Source: an uncultured Spiribacter sp.
GTDB lineage: Bacteria > Pseudomonadota > Gammaproteobacteria > Nitrococcales > Nitrococcaceae
Assembly (NCBI GenBank): GCA_913056145.1
Contig: CAJXMI010000004.1
Coordinates: forward strand, 1-54,780
Direction of reading: 5' to 3'
DNA length: 54,780 bases
Part shown: positions 9,572-20,362 of the stretch, piece by piece
Position numbering within the stretch: position 1 is the stretch's first letter
Layout of the letters: each line of letters opens with the position of its first letter
Translations under genes and position numbers: made by a program
The notes under the pieces: generated by a model
What the model was told of the DNA's origin: nothing
The model's database searches: none
The model's input: the letters and a program-made list of their open reading frames with translations, nothing else

Positions 9572-11761
9572 ATGACCCTCGCCATTCCCGTTGCCGTTCC
9601 CGGGCCGTTTGCCGAGCCCCTCGACTATCTGCCGCCTGCCAGTAACCCGCTGCCCGGTATCGGCACCCGAGTGCGCGTGCCGCTGGGCCGTCGGCGGGTG
9701 ATCGGCATTGTGGTTGCATCGGCGCGTGAAGGCCGGGTGGACAGCGCGCGACTGCGCCAGATCGAGGCGGTACTCGACACGGTGCCGGTACTGGATGCGG
9801 AGCTCATGGCGCTACTCACCTGGGCCGCAGCCTATTACCACCATGCCCCGGGTGAATGCCTCGGCACCGCCCTGCCTGCTCGACTGCGCCAGGGTGCGGC
9901 CGCCCGTCTCAGCGCCGAAACCTGCTGGCAGCTGACGGCAGCCGGGCAGGCGGCTGACCCCGAGGCACTGCGGCGCCGGGCGCCTCGACAGGCCGAGCTA
10001 CTGGTTGCCCTGCAGAGCGCCGGCGAACTCGGCGCGGCCGAGCTCGCCGGGATGGGTGGCGATGCCCGCGGTGCCCTGCAGCGTCTGGTAGAACGGGATC
10101 TGGCCGTGGCGATTCAGCGCGAAAACGCCGGCCTGATCAGCGCCACCGCCGCCCATGCGCCGCCTGCACTGAACGCCGAGCAAACGGCGGCAGCTGCTGC
10201 CATCACGACCACCACCGGCCACGCCGTGGTGCTTATTGATGGCGTGACCGGCAGCGGCAAGACCGAGGTGTATCTGGACGCCATTGCAAAGGCCCTGGCT
10301 GCCCGGCAGCAGGCCCTGGTGATTGTTCCCGAAATCGGGCTCACGCCGCAGCTGGTCAACCGTTTTCGCGAGCGACTGAGCGGACGCATCGCGGTGCTGC
10401 ACTCCGGGCTTTCCGATACCGAGCGACTCAACGCCTGGCTCGCCGCGCGGGACGGGCTGGCCGACGTCGTGATCGGCACGCGCTCGGCGATATTCGCCCC
10501 GCTGGCCCGGCCCGGCCTGATCGTGGTGGACGAAGAGCATGACGCCTCCCTCAAGCAACAGGAAGGGTTTCGCTACTCGGCCCGGGATCTGGCCATATTG
10601 CGCGCGCACCGCCTGGGCCTCCCGGTGGTACTGGGGTCGGCGACACCCTCGCTGGAGACCCTGGCCAATGCCCGCGCCGGGCGTTATGTCCATCAACGCC
10701 TGACCCGCCGCGCCGGCGATGCCATGCCCCCGCAGCTGCGACTGCTCGACATGCGCGGACAGCCGACGCAGGAAGGCCTGTCCGCGCCGCTCCTCGACAC
10801 AATCCGCCGGCACCTCGACAACGCCGGCCAGGTGCTGGTGTTTTTGAACCGGCGCGGCTATGCGCCCACGCTCATCTGTCACGAGTGCGGCTGGCTTGCC
10901 GAGTGCGAGCGCTGCGATGCCCGCTATACCTACCACCGCGGCCGCGCCCGCCTGCACTGTCACCACTGCGACCGCGAACGGCCCATACCACGGGCCTGCC
11001 CGGACTGCGGGAGCGTCGATTTGCGCCCGTTGGGCCTTGGCACCGAGCGCATCGAACAGGCCCTGGAGACGCTTTTACCCGACACTCGGCTGGTGCGTAT
11101 CGATCGCGACAGCACCCGCCGGCGCGGGCACTTCGAGACCCGAATGGCCGAGGCGCTCCGGGGCGAGGCGCGACTGCTGCTGGGCACGCAGATGCTGGCA
11201 AAGGGCCATCATTTGCCGGCCGTTACCCTGGTCGCGGTGGTTGACGCCGATCAGGGCCTGTTCGGTGCCGACTTCCGCTCGCCCGAGCGCCTCGCCCAGC
11301 TCATTGTCCAGGTGGCCGGGCGCGCCGGCCGGGCCGAGCGGCCCGGTGAGGTTGTCATCCAGACCCATCAACCCGAACACCCGCTGCTACAGACGCTGAT
11401 CCACGGCGGCTACCCGGCCTTTGCCGATGCCGCGCTTGCCGAGCGTGAGGCGGCGGGGCTGCCACCGGCACGGGCCATGGCCCTGCTGCGTGCCGAGGCC
11501 CCGGGGCGCGAGGGCCCGCAGGGCTTTTTGCAGGCGGCCCGCGCCTGCCTGCCGACACCCGGCACGATAGACCTTCTCGGCCCCTACCCCGCACCGATGG
11601 AGCGCCGAGCGGGCCGCTATCGGGCCCAGCTCATGCTGCTGGCCGACGAACGACCAGCGCTCCAGCACCTGCTTGCCCGCTGGCTGCCGGCGGTCAGCGC
11701 CCTGCCCGCGGCCCGTCGAGTGCGCTGGTCGGTCGATGTCGACCCCGTTGAGACCCTATAA
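9572..11761 (+). CDS. priA: Primosomal protein N' (replication restart helicase PriA)
   Basis: [37 protein letters not shown], Zn-binding [22 protein letters not shown]. Confidence 0.95.
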   Translation: MTLAIPVAVPGPFAEPLDYLPPASNPLPGIGTRVRVPLGRRRVIGIVVASAREGRVDSARLRQIEAVLDTVPVLDAELMALLTWAAAYYHHAPGECLGTALPARLRQGAAARLSAETCWQLTAAGQAADPEALRRRAPRQAELLVALQSAGELGAAELAGMGGDARGALQRLVERDLAVAIQRENAGLISATAAHAPPALNAEQTAAAAAITTTTGHAVVLIDGVTGSGKTEVYLDAIAKALAARQQALVIVPEIGLTPQLVNRFRERLSGRIAVLHSGLSDTERLNAWLAARDGLADVVIGTRSAIFAPLARPGLIVVDEEHDASLKQQEGFRYSARDLAILRAHRLGLPVVLGSATPSLETLANARAGRYVHQRLTRRAGDAMPPQLRLLDMRGQPTQEGLSAPLLDTIRRHLDNAGQVLVFLNRRGYAPTLICHECGWLAECERCDARYTYHRGRARLHCHHCDRERPIPRACPDCGSVDLRPLGLGTERIEQALETLLPDTRLVRIDRDSTRRRGHFETRMAEALRGEARLLLGTQMLAKGHHLPAVTLVAVVDADQGLFGADFRSPERLAQLIVQVAGRAGRAERPGEVVIQTHQPEHPLLQTLIHGGYPAFADAALAEREAAGLPPARAMALLRAEAPGREGPQGFLQAARACLPTPGTIDLLGPYPAPMERRAGRYRAQLMLLADERPALQHLLARWLPAVSALPAARRVRWSVDVDPVETL

Positions 11762-11798
11762 TGGCGGTTTACTCTACATCCGGACTGCTGACACCCTC

Positions 11799-13559
11799 AT
11801 GAAAGACGAACTCGCCGATCTGCTGCGCCAGGCGCTCCAGTCCTATCTTGCCGATAGCGGTATCGAGCCGCCGGAGGGGCTGGACATACAGATCGAGCGC
11901 GGTCGCGGAAGCGGCCATGGCGACTACGCCAGCAATCTGGCCATGCGCCTTGCCAAAACGGCCCGGCGTGCCCCGCGCGACCTGGCGCAGTCCCTGGTCG
12001 CTGCCCTGCCGGCGCATCCCCATGTCGAGCGCATCGAGGTGGCCGGCCCCGGGTTCATCAACTTCTTTCTCACGCGCGATGCGGCCGCCTCGGTCATCGG
12101 CCGGATCCATCGTGAGGGCGCGGAGTTCGGCCGCTCCGGCGAGGGCGCCGGGCGGCGGATCATGGTGGAGTTTGTGTCGGCCAACCCGACCGGCCCGCTG
12201 CATGTCGGACATGGCCGCGGCGCGGCCTTTGGCAGCGCCCTTGGCAACCTGCTCGAGGCGGCCGGCTATCACGTCCATCGCGAGTACTACGTCAACGATG
12301 CCGGCCGTCAGATCCACATCCTCACGGCAAGTGTCCTGGTCCGCTATCTGGAGCATCGCGGCGAGGCCGTCCCGTTCCCGGTGAACGGCTACCGCGGTGA
12401 CTACATCCACGACATTGCCCGGGATCTTGAAGCCAACCACGGCGAGCGCTACCGCATCAGCGGCCATGAGCTGCTTGCGGACCTTCCCGCCGATGGCAAC
12501 GCCGGTGGCGACAAGGAGCAGTACATCGATGCGCTCATCCAGCGCATTCGCGAGCTGCTTGGCGAGGCCCGTTATCTCGAGATTCTGAAAACGGCGGTTG
12601 GCGCGATTACCGCCGATATCGAAGAGGACCTGGCCGCCTTCGGCGTGCGCTATGACCGCTGGTTCAGCGAGCGCGGCCTGGTCGAATCCGAGGCGGTTGA
12701 GCGGACCCTGGAGCGGCTGCGTGCCGCCGGTGAGCTCTACGAACAGGACGGCGCCGAGTGGTTTCGCTCCAGCCACTACGGTGATGAGAAGGATCGCGTT
12801 GTCCGCCGCGCCGATGGCCAGACCACCTACTTTGCCTCCGACATCGCCTACCACCTCGACAAATTCGAACGCGGCTTCGAGCGGGTGATTGATGTCTTTG
12901 GCGCGGATCACCACGGTTACATGGCACGCGTGCGGGCCAGCCTGGACGCCTTTGATCACGATGCCGAGCGGCTCGAGTTCCGCCTGGTGCAGTTCGCCAT
13001 CCTCTACCGCGGGCATGAGCGGCTACCCATGTCGACCCGCTCGGGCGAGTTTGTGACCCTGCGCGAGCTGCGCGAGGAGGTGGGCAACGACGCCGCCCGC
13101 TTTTTCTATGTCATGCGTCGGCCCGAGCAGCATCTCGACTTTGATCTCGAGCTGGCCAAATCGCGCTCCAACGACAACCCCGTGTACTACGTGCAATACG
13201 CCCATGCCCGCGTCTGCAGCGTCCTTGCACAGATGGCGGAGCGCGGCATCCAGCATGACCGCGATCGCGGGCTTGCTGCCGTGGATCGACTGGTCGAGGC
13301 GCATGAACAGGCCCTCATCAGCGCCCTTGGCCGCTATGCCGAGCTCATCGAGAGCGCGGCCGCCACCCATGAGCCGCACCAGCTTGCCCAGTACCTGCGT
13401 GAGTTGGCGGGCACCTTTCACACCTACTACAACGCCCATACCTTTCTGGTCGATGACGCCGATGTCCGTGATGCCCGGCTCGCGCTCATCACCGCCGTCC
13501 GGCAGGTCATCCGCAACGGCCTTGCCGTCCTGGGTGTCTCCGCCCCCGAGAGCATGTAG
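11799..13559 (+). CDS. argS: Arginyl-tRNA synthetase
   Basis: [30 protein letters not shown] (HIGH region), [14 protein letters not shown] (KMSKS-like), ALERMEX anticodon domain. Confidence 0.96.
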   Translation: MKDELADLLRQALQSYLADSGIEPPEGLDIQIERGRGSGHGDYASNLAMRLAKTARRAPRDLAQSLVAALPAHPHVERIEVAGPGFINFFLTRDAAASVIGRIHREGAEFGRSGEGAGRRIMVEFVSANPTGPLHVGHGRGAAFGSALGNLLEAAGYHVHREYYVNDAGRQIHILTASVLVRYLEHRGEAVPFPVNGYRGDYIHDIARDLEANHGERYRISGHELLADLPADGNAGGDKEQYIDALIQRIRELLGEARYLEILKTAVGAITADIEEDLAAFGVRYDRWFSERGLVESEAVERTLERLRAAGELYEQDGAEWFRSSHYGDEKDRVVRRADGQTTYFASDIAYHLDKFERGFERVIDVFGADHHGYMARVRASLDAFDHDAERLEFRLVQFAILYRGHERLPMSTRSGEFVTLRELREEVGNDAARFFYVMRRPEQHLDFDLELAKSRSNDNPVYYVQYAHARVCSVLAQMAERGIQHDRDRGLAAVDRLVEAHEQALISALGRYAELIESAAATHEPHQLAQYLRELAGTFHTYYNAHTFLVDDADVRDARLALITAVRQVIRNGLAVLGVSAPESM

Positions 13560-13562
13560 GCC

Positions 13563-14267
13563 ATGGCGGCGCGTTCATCCAGCCAATCCAGCGCCAGCCC
13601 CAAGCGCAAGTCGGCCCGGACGCAACGCGCCGGCGGTGGTGGCCAGGCGCGTCAGCGCAAACCGGCCGCCAACCCGCGTCGCCCCCTGATCACAGGCTGG
13701 CTGATCGGACTGGCAATGGGGCTCTTTGTCGCCGGCATCGTCCACCTGGAACATACGCGACCCGCGACAACCAGCGGCGGCACCGAGGCCACCGCGGGCA
13801 GTGGCGGTGCCGCCGGCAGTACGGCCGGGGATGGCCCACGCTTTGAGTTCTACCGCCTGCTAAGCGAGCAGGAAGTGGATGTAAGAAGAGACGATCCCAG
13901 CGGCGTTGACGGCAGGGATGCCCTGCCATCGGTCGCGGATCAGGATGGCAGCGAAGACGCGCCCCCAGCCCCGTCCGCGCAAGCCACTGCCAACGAGGAT
14001 GGCGCCGGACAGCCCGATGCCGAAGCCGGCGAGCGCTATCTGCTGCAGGCCGGCTCGTTCCGGCAGGCTACCGATGCCGAGGAGCTCAAGGCCAACCTCG
14101 CCCTGCTCGGCATCCAGGCGCGGGTTCAGGTGGTGGAGCTGCCGGGCGGCGAGACCTGGCACCGGGTACGCATCGGGCCGTTCGCGGACCTGCCATCAGT
14201 CAACACGGTGCGCGAGCGCATGGCCGCCCGCCAGATCGACTCGATTCTCCTGCGAGCCGGTGGCTAG
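13563..14267 (+). CDS. SPOR domain-containing (FtsN-like) membrane protein
   Basis: N-terminal basic region, one TM (LITGWLIGLAMGLFVAGIVHLEH), C-terminal YLLQAGSFRQATDAEELKANLALLGIQARVQ..W.RVRIGPF SPOR domain. Confidence 0.88.
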   Translation: MAARSSSQSSASPKRKSARTQRAGGGGQARQRKPAANPRRPLITGWLIGLAMGLFVAGIVHLEHTRPATTSGGTEATAGSGGAAGSTAGDGPRFEFYRLLSEQEVDVRRDDPSGVDGRDALPSVADQDGSEDAPPAPSAQATANEDGAGQPDAEAGERYLLQAGSFRQATDAEELKANLALLGIQARVQVVELPGGETWHRVRIGPFADLPSVNTVRERMAARQIDSILLRAGG

Positions 14268-14303
14268 CGCCGGCGGCTTGCCAGGACCAGCCCGCTCACT
14301 CGC

Positions 14304-15188
14304 CTAGAGACTGCGCCGATTGCCGGTTTCGAACAGCGCCCGCTTCAGCCGGTAGAGCGCCGACATGTCCTCATCGCCATGGCCCTCGGCCAGGAGCCGG
14401 TCATAGTGCTTGATGGTCATCTCGACGAGCGGCAGGTTCATGTCCATGGCCTGCAACAACTCGCGGCACAGATGCAGGTCCTTGTGATGCAGTGCCATGC
14501 GAAACCCCGGCGCAAAATCCCCGGCGAGGATCCGCTCACCACGCCGCTCCAGCAGGCGACTGCCCACGGCGCCCCCTTGCAGCACGGGCAGTAGCCGGTC
14601 CGGCTCAAGGCCACTGGCATCGGCAAAGGCCAGGGCCTCGCTGATTGCCTGGACCATCCCCGCGGCAAGCACCTGATTGACGGCCTTTGCCCGCTGGCCG
14701 TAGCCGACCGGGCCAAAATGGGTGACGGCAGCGCCAATGGCCTCGAGCGCCGGCATCACCGCCTCCAGCGTGGCCGGGTCGCCGCCTGCCATGACCTGCA
14801 ACGTGCCATCCCGCGCACCCTCGGCGCCGCCCGTAACCGGGGCATCAATAAACTGCACATTGCGCTCGGCCAGCCCCGCAGCCAGCCCCTCCACCGTGGC
14901 AACCCCCACGGTCGAGGTATCGACCACCACCTGCCCGGATTGCAGGCCGGGCATCAGGGCGTCGACAACCTCGCGCAGGTCAGCGTCGGCGCTCACACAG
15001 GTGAGCACGACATCGCAACGATGCGCCAGGTCCTGCGGGCCGTTGGCCAGCGCCACATCCAGGGACTGTGCCACGGCCTCACCGCGCGCGGCGGTGCGAT
15101 TCCAGACCGCATCGAGCAGACCCGCCCGTGCCAGATTGCCGGCCATTCCGGCCCCCATCACCCCCAGTCCGATCACTCCGACCCGCAT
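14304..15188 (-). CDS. NAD(P)-dependent oxidoreductase, 3-hydroxyisobutyrate dehydrogenase family
   Basis: MRVGVIGLGVMGAGMAGNLARAG; FIDAPVTGGAEGARDGTLQVMAGGD; internal ATG chosen over longer ORF. Confidence 0.9.
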   Translation of the reverse strand: MRVGVIGLGVMGAGMAGNLARAGLLDAVWNRTAARGEAVAQSLDVALANGPQDLAHRCDVVLTCVSADADLREVVDALMPGLQSGQVVVDTSTVGVATVEGLAAGLAERNVQFIDAPVTGGAEGARDGTLQVMAGGDPATLEAVMPALEAIGAAVTHFGPVGYGQRAKAVNQVLAAGMVQAISEALAFADASGLEPDRLLPVLQGGAVGSRLLERRGERILAGDFAPGFRMALHHKDLHLCRELLQAMDMNLPLVEMTIKHYDRLLAEGHGDEDMSALYRLKRALFETGNRRSL

Positions 15189-15256
15189 GCAGCCTCCTGA
15201 TTTGGTGCTTTGGCGCCCATGGTAACGATCGCCGAGTCTAAACGAGCCCTGCCGGC

Positions 15257-15286
15257 ATAAAAAAACGGGCGCCCGAAGGCGCCCGT
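15257..15286 (-). terminator. Rho-independent terminator downstream of amt
   Basis: Stem ACGGGCGCC (15265-15273)/GGCGCCCGT (15278-15286), loop CGAA; adjacent A-run reads as U-tract on minus strand. Confidence 0.88.
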
Positions 15287-15310
15287 TGTCCGTGGAGAAC
15301 TCCGTCTCGC

Positions 15311-16558
15311 TTACTGCGTGCGGGTGAACTCCGGATAGGCTTCGACGCCACATTCGGTGATGTCGAGACCCGTCTCTTCCTCTTCCTCGGTCACGCGGAC
15401 GCCCATGACGGCCTTGATGATGGTCCAGAGGATGAAGCTGACCACAAAGGTCCAGGCAAAGATGGCCAGGATGCCGATGATCTGCGGGCCAAAGCTGGCA
15501 CCGTCGCTCCACAGCGGCACAGCCAGCACACCCCAGATACCCGCGGTACCGTGCGCCGAGATCGCACCGACCGGATCGTCAAGCTTGAGCTTGTCGAGGC
15601 CAACGATCGAGAAGACGACGAGCACGCCACCCACGGCACCGATGAGCGTTGCAACCAGCAGGCTCGGCACATTGGGCCCGGCCGTGATGGCCACCAGGCC
15701 AGCGATGCCGCCGTTCAGGGCCATGGTCAGATCCGCCTTGCCAAACATCAGGCGGGCGGTGATCAGCGCAGCAACCACGCCACCGGCAGCCGCCAGGTTG
15801 GTGTTGGCAAACACCAGCGCCACGGCGTTGGCCGAATCCACGTCGGACACCTTGAGCTCGGAGCCGCCGTTGAAGCCGAACCAGCCAAGCCAGAGGATGA
15901 ACACACCCAGTGTGGCGAGCGGCATGTTGGTACCCGGGATCGGCTTGACCTCACCGTTGGGGCCGTACTTGCCCTTGCGGGGGCCGAGCACGATCACTGC
16001 CGCGAGCGCTGCCGCCGCGCCAAACATGTGCACAATGCCCGAGCCGGCATAGTCGCTGTAGCCCAGATCTGCCAGGAAGCCGCCACCCCAGCTCCAGAAG
16101 CCCTGGATCGGGTAGACCACGCCGGTCAGAATGACCGTGAACAGCAGGAACGACCAGAGCTTCATCCGCTCGGCCACGGCACCGGAGATGATGGACATCG
16201 CCGTCGCCACGAACACGACCTGGAAGAAGAAGTCGGAGACGTTCGAGTAGTAGGCATCGCTGCCCGCCGCGATATCAGCCGCCGCGTTGTCGCCGGCGCC
16301 CAGAATCAGGCTGACGGACGGGATGACCGAACTGATTCCACCGCCGTACATGATGTTGTAGCCGATCACCATGTACATGATGCAGGCGATCGCATACAGC
16401 GCGACGTTTTTGGTGAGGATCTCGGTGGTGTTCTTCGAGCGCACGAGGCCCGATTCGAGCATCGTAAAGCCCGCCGCCATCCACATGACGAGCGCGCCCG
16501 ATATCAGGAAGTAGAATGTATCAAGCGCGTACGCAAGTTCATTGAATTCTGCAGACAT
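15311..16558 (-). CDS. amt: Ammonium transporter
   Basis: VMWMAAGFTMLESGLVRSKNTTEILTKNV; GFNGGSE, VHMFGAAAALAA, SAHGTAGIWG. Confidence 0.96.
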   Translation of the reverse strand: MSAEFNELAYALDTFYFLISGALVMWMAAGFTMLESGLVRSKNTTEILTKNVALYAIACIMYMVIGYNIMYGGGISSVIPSVSLILGAGDNAAADIAAGSDAYYSNVSDFFFQVVFVATAMSIISGAVAERMKLWSFLLFTVILTGVVYPIQGFWSWGGGFLADLGYSDYAGSGIVHMFGAAAALAAVIVLGPRKGKYGPNGEVKPIPGTNMPLATLGVFILWLGWFGFNGGSELKVSDVDSANAVALVFANTNLAAAGGVVAALITARLMFGKADLTMALNGGIAGLVAITAGPNVPSLLVATLIGAVGGVLVVFSIVGLDKLKLDDPVGAISAHGTAGIWGVLAVPLWSDGASFGPQIIGILAIFAWTFVVSFILWTIIKAVMGVRVTEEEEETGLDITECGVEAYPEFTRTQ

Positions 16559-16580
16559 TGTTCAGACTCCCAGTGATTCC

Positions 16581-17030
<450 letters not shown>

Positions 17031-17077
17031 TCACGAACCGGACCGGCGGGGCAAAATCGGGGCAAAATCGGGGGGGT

Positions 17078-17094
17078 TGCACCACTGTGGCTCA
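17078..17094. promoter_or_regulatory. Putative second (weaker) NtrC site
   Basis: TGCACCACTGTGGCTCA: good left half-site, weak right half; between the strong site and the sigma54 promoter. Confidence 0.45.
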
Positions 17095-17120
17095 TCCATT
17101 GGGCCGAGCGGGGCGTTATT

Positions 17121-17137
17121 TGCACTCTATTGGTGCG
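17121..17137. promoter_or_regulatory. Putative NtrC binding site
   Basis: TGCACTCTATTGGTGCG, close to NtrC consensus TGCACYNNNNTGGTGCA; about 120-150 bp upstream of the sigma54 promoter. Confidence 0.75.
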
Positions 17138-17203
17138 TTAATCGGGTTTGGGTTCCGCCGGGCCGCCGCTTAAACTGGAGTCACAGTCACGGAGGTACCC
17201 CAG

Positions 17204-17488
17204 ATGCTTGACCCCAAACAATTTGACGAAATGGCGAAGCGGTTCGCAGACAACCTGCCCACCGGTGTTCGAGACTTGCAGCAGGAAGTCGAGAAAAACG
17301 CCCGGGTGGCCCTGCAGAGCGCATTCAACCGCATGGAGCTGGTCACCCGCGAGGAATTCGACGCCCAGGCCAAGGTCCTTGCCCGCACGCGCGAGCGGCT
17401 CGAGGCCCTGGAGGCGCGTCTCGCTGCACTGGAAAGCGGATCGGCAGGCCCTGAAGCCAGTTCCGGCGACGACACAGCTAGCGCCTAA
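17204..17488 (+). CDS. ubiK: Ubiquinone biosynthesis accessory factor UbiK (BMFP/YqiC family)
   Basis: MLDPKQFDEMAKRFADNLPTGVRDLQQEVEKNARVALQSAFNRMELVTREEFDAQAKVLARTRERLEALEARLAALE; precedes comM. Confidence 0.92.
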   Translation: MLDPKQFDEMAKRFADNLPTGVRDLQQEVEKNARVALQSAFNRMELVTREEFDAQAKVLARTRERLEALEARLAALESGSAGPEASSGDDTASA

Positions 17489-17530
17489 CCCCGACAGAGC
17501 GGCCTGCCATGCACACGGAGGTGCTGGCGC

Positions 17531-19018
17531 ATGTCGCTTGCCGTTGTTCAGGGCCGGGCCGCGCTCGGCGTCGATGCCCCTGCCGTCACCATCGAGGTAC
17601 ATCTGGGTGGCGGCCTGCCGTCCTTTTCGATTGTGGGCCTGCCCAATACCGCACTGCGCGAGGCGCGCGACCGGGTGCGCGGTGCGCTCACCACCAGCGG
17701 CTTTGAATTCCCGCGCCGCCGGATCACCGTCAACCTGGCGCCCGCCGATCTGCCCAAGGATGGATCGCGCTTTGATCTGGCGATTGCGCTGGGGATCCTG
17801 GCGGCCTCGCGACAGATCGACCCCATGCGCCTTGAGGGCGGTGTCTTTACCGCCGAGCTGGCACTGTCGGGCGCGCTTCGCCCGATCAGCGGCGCACTGC
17901 CCGCGGCGGCGCGCTGTGCCGAGGCAGGGGAATGGCTGATGCTCGCCCGCGCCAACGCCGAGGAGGCCGCGCTGGCCGGTGGCACCGTCTACGGTGCCGC
18001 TCACCTGCTGGATGTTTGCGAGCATCTATCGGGCAGGCGCCCATTATCCCCGGCTGCGCCACCTACCACGCGCGGCACCGCCTCAAGCCCGGATCTTGCC
18101 GATGTTCGCGGCCAGCATCGCGCCCGACGGGCCCTGGAAATTGCAGCCACCGGCAGCCACAGTCTGCTGTTGCAGGGGCCGCCCGGCAGTGGCAAGAGCA
18201 TGCTGGCAGCGCGGCTCCCGGGCCTGCTACCACCCATGACCCGCACCGAGGCCATCGAATCAGCAACGCTGCGGTCCGTGGCGCACGGGGGGTTCGAGGC
18301 CCGGCATTGGGGACTGCGGCCGTTTCGCGAACCCCATCACACGGCGTCATCGCGCGCTCTGACAGGCGGTGGCGCCACCCCCCGACCGGGCGAGATATCG
18401 CTCGCGCACCACGGGGTCCTCTTTCTTGACGAACTGCCCGAGTTCCCGCGCGATGCCCTCGAGGCCCTGCGCGAACCCCTCGAGACCGGCGAAATCCATG
18501 TCTCACGCGCCCATGCACATCTGCGCTTTCCGGCCCGCTTTCAGCTGGTTGCCGCCATGAACCCCTGCCCCTGCGGCTACCTTGGCGAGGGCGATCACCT
18601 CTGCCGCTGCACCCCCAACCAGGTTCAGCAGTACCGCAACCGCATCAGCGGCCCGCTGCTTGATCGCATCGACATGCGCATTGATGTGCCGCGCGTGTCG
18701 CCAGCCGAGCTGGAGCGGCTGACACCCGGCGAGTCAAGCGCCCGGGTGGCCGAGCGAGTGGCGGCCACCCGCGCCCGCCAGCAACGCCGCGATGGCTGCC
18801 CCGCCGCTGATCTGCCGGCTGGCACGCTCGAAGAGCGTTGCCCACTCGATGCCGGTGGCCGCCTGCTGATGCGCGAGGCCTGCGAGCGTCTGGGCCTGTC
18901 GGCCCGCGCCTGGCATCGTAGCCTGCGTCTGGCGCGCACCATCGCCGACCTGGAAGCCACCGAGCGCATTGGCGAGGCCCATATTGCCGAGGCACTCGGC
19001 TATCGGGGATCACAATGA
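17531..19018 (+). CDS. comM: YifB/ComM family Mg-chelatase-like AAA ATPase
   Basis: GLPSFSIVGLPNTALREARDRVRGAL; LLQGPPGSGKSMLAARLPGLLPP; HHGVLFLDELPEF. Confidence 0.95.
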   Translation: MSLAVVQGRAALGVDAPAVTIEVHLGGGLPSFSIVGLPNTALREARDRVRGALTTSGFEFPRRRITVNLAPADLPKDGSRFDLAIALGILAASRQIDPMRLEGGVFTAELALSGALRPISGALPAAARCAEAGEWLMLARANAEEAALAGGTVYGAAHLLDVCEHLSGRRPLSPAAPPTTRGTASSPDLADVRGQHRARRALEIAATGSHSLLLQGPPGSGKSMLAARLPGLLPPMTRTEAIESATLRSVAHGGFEARHWGLRPFREPHHTASSRALTGGGATPRPGEISLAHHGVLFLDELPEFPRDALEALREPLETGEIHVSRAHAHLRFPARFQLVAAMNPCPCGYLGEGDHLCRCTPNQVQQYRNRISGPLLDRIDMRIDVPRVSPAELERLTPGESSARVAERVAATRARQQRRDGCPAADLPAGTLEERCPLDAGGRLLMREACERLGLSARAWHRSLRLARTIADLEATERIGEAHIAEALGYRGSQ

Positions 19019-19069
19019 GACAATGGGGCGCAGGTGGCGACCCTCTCGCAGCAAAGCGCAGGAGCCAAC

Positions 19070-20332
19070 GTGCACATCACAGTCATCGGTGGCGGACTCG
19101 TCGGCGTTACCACGGCCTGGTATCTCATCGAGGACGGCCACCACGTCACGCTGATTGATCGGGCCAGCGAGCTGGCGGCCGAGGCCAGTCACGCCAACGG
19201 GGCCATGCTGCATGCCAGCCATACCGAGCCCTGGAACACGCCGCGAGCCATCGGCCAGCTGCTGCGCTGGATCGGGCGGGAGGACTCACCGCTCCTGCTG
19301 CGGCCCGGCGAGCTGCCGCGCATGGCTCGCTGGGGGCTCGGCTTCCTGCGCTACAGCCAGCCGCATCATCACGCCCGCAACACCGGCGTCAACGCGCGTC
19401 TGGCCGTTTACAGCCTTGCGCAGATGCGCGCCCTCGAGGCCATGCTTGACCTCGACTACACCCAACGGCATGACGGTATCCTCAAGATCTTTCGCAGTAG
19501 CGAGGAACTGATCCGGGCACGTGCCGATACGGCGCTTATGGCCGAAGCCGGCGTGCGCCATCAAGAGCTGGAGCCCGCGGCTATCGCGGCCCACGAGCCG
19601 GCGCTTGCCGACATCCAACAGACCCTGAGCGGTGGCTTCTACTACCCGGACGACGCCAGCGGCGATGCGCGGCTGTTCTGCCAGCGGCTGGGGGCCATCG
19701 CCGCAGAACGCGGACTGGTCCTGCGGCTCGGCGAAACGGTGGAGCGGCTTGTCATCCGTGATGGCCGGGTTGCAGCGGTAACCACGAGCGCAGGAGACCT
19801 CGAGGCCGACGCCTTTGTGCTGGCCACCGGCGCCGAGGCACCGCGTCTTGCACGGCAGGCGGGCGTTCGCCTGCCGATCCGCCCGGTCAAGGGCTATTCC
19901 GCCACGATCCCGGTGGCCGGGCTGGAAGGGGCGCCCCGGCTGCCGATCATTGATGATGGCCGCAAGGTGGTCATTACGCGGCTGGGTGATCAGTTACGGA
20001 TTGCGGGCACCGCCGAGTTCGCAGGCTATGACACCCGTGTTCGGGCAAATCGGGTCGCCGCGGTCCTGAATCAGGGGCTTGCCAACTTTCCGGCGCTGGC
20101 CAGCCAGGTGGCTCCGGCCGGCGTCGATCAATGGGCCTGCCTGCGCCCCATGAGCATGGATGGCCCGCCCATCCTGGGGGATAGCGGCGTGCCGGGGCTG
20201 CACCTCAACACCGGCGCTGGCCATTTGGGGTGGACCTTTGCCGCCGGTGCGGGCCGGGTGGTTGCTGATATGATCGGCAACCGGGCACCCGAGATCGACG
20301 TGACCGGACTCACGCTGGATCGATACCGCTAG
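19070..20332 (+). CDS. D-amino acid dehydrogenase-like FAD-dependent oxidoreductase
   Basis: MHITVIGGGLVGVTTAWYLIEDGHHVTLIDR; RPVKGYSATIP; C-terminal GAGHLGWTFAAGAGRVVADMI; GTG start with AGGAG RBS. Confidence 0.88.
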   Translation: MHITVIGGGLVGVTTAWYLIEDGHHVTLIDRASELAAEASHANGAMLHASHTEPWNTPRAIGQLLRWIGREDSPLLLRPGELPRMARWGLGFLRYSQPHHHARNTGVNARLAVYSLAQMRALEAMLDLDYTQRHDGILKIFRSSEELIRARADTALMAEAGVRHQELEPAAIAAHEPALADIQQTLSGGFYYPDDASGDARLFCQRLGAIAAERGLVLRLGETVERLVIRDGRVAAVTTSAGDLEADAFVLATGAEAPRLARQAGVRLPIRPVKGYSATIPVAGLEGAPRLPIIDDGRKVVITRLGDQLRIAGTAEFAGYDTRVRANRVAAVLNQGLANFPALASQVAPAGVDQWACLRPMSMDGPPILGDSGVPGLHLNTGAGHLGWTFAAGAGRVVADMIGNRAPEIDVTGLTLDRYR

Positions 20333-20362
20333 CAACAACGCAAAGGGAACAAGCGAGCCAAA

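Noticed and set aside
11769-13016. 415-aa minus ORF opposite argS
   Set aside because: Antisense shadow ORF; argS motifs are clear on + strand
15551-16576. 341-aa + strand ORF opposite amt
   Set aside because: High-GC shadow ORF; amt on the minus strand is unambiguous
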